Source: Symbiobacteriaceae bacterium (GTDB lineage: Bacteria > Bacillota > JAAYKD01 > WRDA01). From it: a DNA stretch of 9,742 nt. Under the pieces are notes generated by a model. It saw nothing but the letters and a program-made list of their open reading frames with translations, had not been told where the DNA came from and did not search any database. The stretch is from the NCBI GenBank assembly GCA_009783675.1, contig WRDA01000034.1, forward strand, positions 1 to 9,742, written 5' to 3'. Positions 6,610 to 9,742 of this stretch are shown here, in pieces (the stretch's first letter is position 1; the number at the start of each line of letters is the position of its first letter). The translations under genes and the position numbers were made by a program.

Positions 6610-7486
6610 TAGACCAGGATTTGGTTTCTGGTTAAAAACACTGCTTGTTCAGCCTCGGGTTTTGGTCCCAATAATACTCTCAGTTCCTCTCAGCACCATG
6701 TTCATAGATATCAACTTCTATCCTCTTGCCAGTTTCTTCGGTGCCTTCTGGGGAGGATACTGGCAATCCTGGTTTACTATGCTAACAGTTGCTTCAGTCG
6801 GGGTAGCCGCTTCCCTGTTAGAAATGCGCACGGAACGCTTCAGAAATGCCCTGGCCAGGAAATGGCGTAAAGTCCAGGTGGATTTAGTACGCGCCGAACT
6901 TCGCGCCAAGGAGCGAGCTGTACTGGCAGTACGGGGCCGCCCAACATTTCAACGTGATCGCCTGCGTCGTATGCAAGCAGCCCAGAAAGACTTTCTTGAT
7001 GAACTGACACGTGGTGAGGGTATTCCTTCCGCCACCCAGCAGGATCTGGTAGACCAGGCACTGAAAGCCTTTACCCGCTACTATGAACTGCTTCAAAAGG
7101 AACAGAGAGTTGCGAGCCTGTTAGAGACAGTCAACCGTTCGGAAATAGAAAGGGATATTGCACGCTTGGAAAAGCAGGCGGATGCTACCAGCAGCGAGGC
7201 GAGAACCCAGTATCTGCGTGCTGCCGAGTTTCGCAAACAGGAGCTTAAATCTTTAGAACGAGCAGAGCAGTTAAGCACTGTTATGCAGGCACATATGGAT
7301 GCTCTGGAGAGCGCTCTGGCGACTCTGCGTACAAGAATGATCAACTCCACGGTGTGGGAAGGTGGTACTGTCAACGTATATGCCGATCTGGCACAGGAGT
7401 TGCTGGCTCTGGAAAGAGCTTTCCAGGAGGTAGCCGATATGGATAATGATCCTCTATTGGAATTACAGCGTTTTGAACATGAGTAA
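6602..7486 (+). CDS. Membrane-anchored coiled-coil protein of unknown family, coupled to PspA
   Basis: I do not recognise the family of this 294-residue protein. The N-terminus has two hydrophobic stretches: about residues 19-36 and a longer one at about 42-73 that includes an aromatic and glycine-rich FFGAFWGGYWQSWF. These look like two membrane helices joined by a very short loop, which puts both ends on the same side. A basic stretch (77-121, rich in R and K) follows, as expected for the cytoplasmic side. The remainder is charged, heptad-rich helix, with strong coiled-coil character from about 160 to 245 and a last helix near 258-280. Its ATG lies inside the PspA gene (overlap ATGAATGA), with no clear ribosome binding site, so translation is probably coupled. 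The architecture suggests a membrane anchor or adaptor whose helices could pack against PspA. That role is inference only. Confidence 0.85.
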   Translation: MNDRPGFGFWLKTLLVQPRVLVPIILSVPLSTMFIDINFYPLASFFGAFWGGYWQSWFTMLTVASVGVAASLLEMRTERFRNALARKWRKVQVDLVRAELRAKERAVLAVRGRPTFQRDRLRRMQAAQKDFLDELTRGEGIPSATQQDLVDQALKAFTRYYELLQKEQRVASLLETVNRSEIERDIARLEKQADATSSEARTQYLRAAEFRKQELKSLERAEQLSTVMQAHMDALESALATLRTRMINSTVWEGGTVNVYADLAQELLALERAFQEVADMDNDPLLELQRFEHE

Positions 7487-8129
7487 AATAGCCTATCTTT
7501 TCTTGGCTGGTGAATGTCCCGATCCCTGGCACGAAGATTTATCCGACACAGACGCATTGCTCGTTGCCGTGGATGGAGGTTACGTTCATCTGCGGAGACT
7601 CGGTCTAAAAGCAGATATACTTATGGGTGATTTTGATTCCATTACTGCCGAACATTATGCTGATCTTGCGAGGATGGGGACCGAGGTCATTAGATGGCCC
7701 AGAGAAAAGGATAACAGCGACAGCGATCTAGCCTGTGGCGAACTATACAGAAGAGGTTACAGTCTCCTTTACTTATTTGGAGCTTTGGGTGGTACACGTT
7801 TTGACCATGCGCTTGGGAATATCGGCATGATGCATCTTTGGAAACGCAGGGGACTTCGTATAGTCCTGCTACAGGGTAATCTTCATGCCGAAGTGTTATC
7901 CCAAGAGAGTGTTCTCCTCCGGGGAAACTCAGGTGACCTCATCTCTCTGCTTCCACTTACCCCAGAGGTGACAAGCGTCTCTACAAATGGACTGAAGTTT
8001 ACCTTAAACCAGGAGTCTCTGTATGCTGGGGAGAGTAGATCTCTCTCCAATTGCTTTATCACCGAAAGGATCTGTCTGGAAGTAGGCGAAGGCTCCCTAT
8101 TGTTGATGCACTACCGAACCGGTCGGTGA
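7479..8129 (+). CDS. thiN: Thiamine pyrophosphokinase
   Basis: The 216-residue protein catalyses ATP-dependent conversion of thiamine to thiamine diphosphate, the cofactor form. It has the family's N-terminal pattern LLVAVDGGYVHLRRLGLKAD, then ILMGDFDSI with the conserved metal-binding acidic pair. KDNSDSDLACGEL follows, and then GALGGTRFDHALGNIGMM. The C-terminal beta domain (about 140-216) contains the STNGLKF and SLSNCF elements that bind thiamine. Length is typical of the bacterial enzyme (about 210-220). The start at 7479 overlaps the end of the previous gene by 8 bases (ATGAGTAA), implying coupling; an earlier in-frame ATG at 7446 would add 11 non-conserved residues. In many Bacillota this gene follows rsgA and rpe, so placement in a PspA run is notable. 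No thiamine riboswitch or other thiamine gene is present. Confidence 0.93.
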   Translation: MSKIAYLFLAGECPDPWHEDLSDTDALLVAVDGGYVHLRRLGLKADILMGDFDSITAEHYADLARMGTEVIRWPREKDNSDSDLACGELYRRGYSLLYLFGALGGTRFDHALGNIGMMHLWKRRGLRIVLLQGNLHAEVLSQESVLLRGNSGDLISLLPLTPEVTSVSTNGLKFTLNQESLYAGESRSLSNCFITERICLEVGEGSLLLMHYRTGR

Positions 8130-8176
8130 TTCTCAATCCCGTTTAGCATCAAATCTTTTGAGGGGAGAAAGGAAAT

Positions 8177-9742
8177 ATGTCCTTCACAATTAGTAAACCT
8201 TTCTCCAGAAGAATCGCCATTTTACTCATCACCGCATGGTGCTGTAACTTAATGAGTATTTCCCTCAATGCCAGCCCCTTGTCAGGTAGTGGCTTTCCTG
8301 ACTACATCACCCCTGCGGTCCCTACTGAGATGCTGCCTGAAGATATGGAGCTGACTACTCTAATCTCCGCAGAATCAGCTTCTCTTAGCGGGCGTTTCGA
8401 TTTATTGATTGGTAATACCAGTCAGTTGCTGATGTCCGCTCAAAGACCGTGGATTAATGAACAGATGCTGCTTACATATGAACAGCGCATCAATATCACT
8501 AACCTGTTTGATATTCCTGCTCAGGATCTGGAGTTAAAAATAATGCTACTGCCACATTCCTCCTCAGGTTATCAAGTAATTTTCGAGGAACGCATCTGGC
8601 CAATGGTCAGTGAGATCGTGGAGCTTCCCGACGGAAGCAGATATGCCATCATTCGCTGCGATAGTTTATGGCCTGGTGAGAATCTATTAATAACTGTCTC
8701 ATATAACCTTGTCAACACCAGTTGGGAAACTGATAAAAGTCTCCTGCATCTGTACGGCGAGCTCCCCAGAGATCCCAAAGCTTTGCTTGCACTCCTTCCT
8801 GAAGTCAGAGTAGAATCTGACCATCCTGAAATAATCGCTCTGGCACGTGATATAATTGGTTTAGAAACGAACCCTTTTCATAAAGCAGAACTCATTTATA
8901 CCTGGGTTAACCAAAATCTTGTATACGATGAAGATGCTCGCTATGCTCATCAGGGTGCTTATGCGGCTCTAAGGAACCGCAGAGGAGTGTGTACCGAATT
9001 TGCCGCTCTTTATGTTGCTTTACTGCGCGCTTGTGGAGTCCCGGCGCGCCTGATAGGAGGATATTTGCTAAGGAGCGCAGCCGCTGCTAGGGTAGACCAA
9101 TCATTGGATACTGGTTTATTACAGGCGCATACATGGGCAGAGTTTTATCTTGAAGGATTTGGCTGGATTCCTTGTGAACCGACATATGAACTGATCGAAA
9201 GTGAAGTGCGCTTCACCTCCCTCAGATATTTCGCCGCCTTACCCCATTGGGGGCATGTAATTACCAATACCAGTCTCGGTGGTGGAGTCATCGATGGCAG
9301 ACAGTTCGACCTCTACTACTCAGGATTTAAGGATATGCTTAGGGGAACTGTCACATCATCTTTTCAACCCGGTCAACGCTTGATGGGAGACGAAGTAAAG
9401 GTCTATCTATACGATTGGGACAGTCGGGTCCTCTTTAGTGATGTTCAACCGCAGATCCACCCTGGGGGTGTAACTGTTCTTCCTATGAGGCGTATCTTCG
9501 AAATACTTGGAGCTGAAGTGGTGTGGGATGATGAAGATCGCTCTATCCTGGCTGTTTTAGGAACCAACCAGGTACTACTGAAGATAGATGTCCCGATAAT
9601 AAACATTAATGGCATCGATCATGAACTACTGGTAGCGCCTTATATTGACCCTTCTACAGAACGAACTCTCGTTCCGCTTCGGGCCGTCAGTGAGGGTTTG
9701 GGAGCTTCCGTCTTCTGGGATCAGGTCTGGCGTAGTGTTCTG
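8177..9742 (+). CDS. Secreted transglutaminase-like protein with C-terminal stalk domain, 3'-truncated by window edge
   Basis: An uninterrupted frame of 522 codons runs from ATG 8177 to the window end; the stop lies beyond. Residues 11-32 form a Sec signal peptide: RR, a hydrophobic core (IAILLITAWCCNLMSISL) and a probable cleavage after LNA at 32. Residues about 35-230 are an unrecognised, probably beta-rich domain. A transglutaminase-like core follows: C272 in RRGVCTEFAALYVALLRACGVPARLIGGY, then H318 in AHTWAEFYLEGFGW, then IPCEPT. The third triad position is Glu (E334) where Asp is usual. Residues about 420-522 match a copper-amine-oxidase N-terminal (stalk) domain, with LPMRRIFEILGAEVVWDD and a second LVPLRAVSEGLGASVFWD. 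Such domains are common in Bacillota surface proteins. Likely extracytoplasmic protein cleavage or crosslinking; the substrate is unknown. GGGGAG and AAAGGA lie upstream as ribosome binding sites. The gene follows thiN by 47 bp. Confidence 0.9.
   Translation, partial: MSFTISKPFSRRIAILLITAWCCNLMSISLNASPLSGSGFPDYITPAVPTEMLPEDMELTTLISAESASLSGRFDLLIGNTSQLLMSAQRPWINEQMLLTYEQRINITNLFDIPAQDLELKIMLLPHSSSGYQVIFEERIWPMVSEIVELPDGSRYAIIRCDSLWPGENLLITVSYNLVNTSWETDKSLLHLYGELPRDPKALLALLPEVRVESDHPEIIALARDIIGLETNPFHKAELIYTWVNQNLVYDEDARYAHQGAYAALRNRRGVCTEFAALYVALLRACGVPARLIGGYLLRSAAAARVDQSLDTGLLQAHTWAEFYLEGFGWIPCEPTYELIESEVRFTSLRYFAALPHWGHVITNTSLGGGVIDGRQFDLYYSGFKDMLRGTVTSSFQPGQRLMGDEVKVYLYDWDSRVLFSDVQPQIHPGGVTVLPMRRIFEILGAEVVWDDEDRSILAVLGTNQVLLKIDVPIININGIDHELLVAPYIDPSTERTLVPLRAVSEGLGASVFWDQVWRSVL

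Noticed and set aside
7093..7557. A 154-codon minus-strand open frame opposite the coiled-coil gene
   Set aside because: It is antisense to a gene with clear protein architecture; the arginine, serine and leucine-rich product is typical of a shadow frame.
8113..8127. ACCGA/TCGGT hairpin at the end of thiN, considered as a terminator
   Set aside because: The stem is only 5 bp, lies within the coding sequence, and no T-run follows. Read-through into the next gene is more likely.
8130..8176. Possible thiamine riboswitch or other leader near thiN
   Set aside because: The gap is only 47 bp, lies downstream of thiN, and has no conserved riboswitch motif.
8572..8778. Minus-strand open frame of 68 codons in an otherwise seemingly gene-free right end
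   Set aside because: The region is actually covered by the plus-strand transglutaminase-like gene that is open to the window end, so this is its shadow.

Overview
The window is about 9.7 kb of bacterial chromosome. It suggests a member of the Bacillota (Clostridia-like or a related deep lineage). The evidence is strong AGGAGGT-type ribosome binding sites before most genes, very tight gene packing, a secreted protein carrying a copper-amine-oxidase-like 'stalk' domain, and a DUF445 protein of the Bacillota type. No species can be named from the sequence alone. There are no RNA genes, insertion sequences, CRISPR arrays or phage genes. All ten genes look intact, except that the first and last run off the window edges.

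Left part (1-2270): a 5'-truncated DUF445 membrane-associated protein is followed 19 bp later by a THEP1-type nucleoside-triphosphatase, both on the plus strand. The NTPase stop codon directly abuts the stop codon of a minus-strand gene, with no base between them. That gene encodes a pyruvate-kinase-C-terminal-like protein (COG1751-like). It lies 28 bp downstream of a minus-strand M14 zinc carboxypeptidase gene (2299-3954), so these two probably form an operon.

Centre (3955-4120): a 166-bp divergent region separates the M14 gene from a plus-strand run of six genes. It holds both ribosome binding sites, a small palindrome cluster, and presumably the promoters of both transcripts, although no convincing -35/-10 pair is visible.

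Right part (4121-9742): the plus-strand run encodes an M28 zinc aminopeptidase with a PA-like insert, a 65-residue glycine-rich one-helix membrane peptide, a PspA/IM30 family protein, an unrecognised membrane-anchored coiled-coil protein, thiamine pyrophosphokinase, and a secreted transglutaminase-like protein with a C-terminal stalk domain. The last gene is open to the window end. PspA, the coiled-coil protein and thiamine pyrophosphokinase are joined by two 8-bp start/stop overlaps, which implies translational coupling. The most interesting unit is this PspA module: a membrane-remodelling protein between a glycine-zipper peptide and a two-helix membrane protein with a long cytoplasmic coiled coil, without recognisable PspB, PspC or LiaF genes in the window. 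A variant envelope-maintenance system is a reasonable hypothesis, but it is inferred from gene order and protein architecture only.
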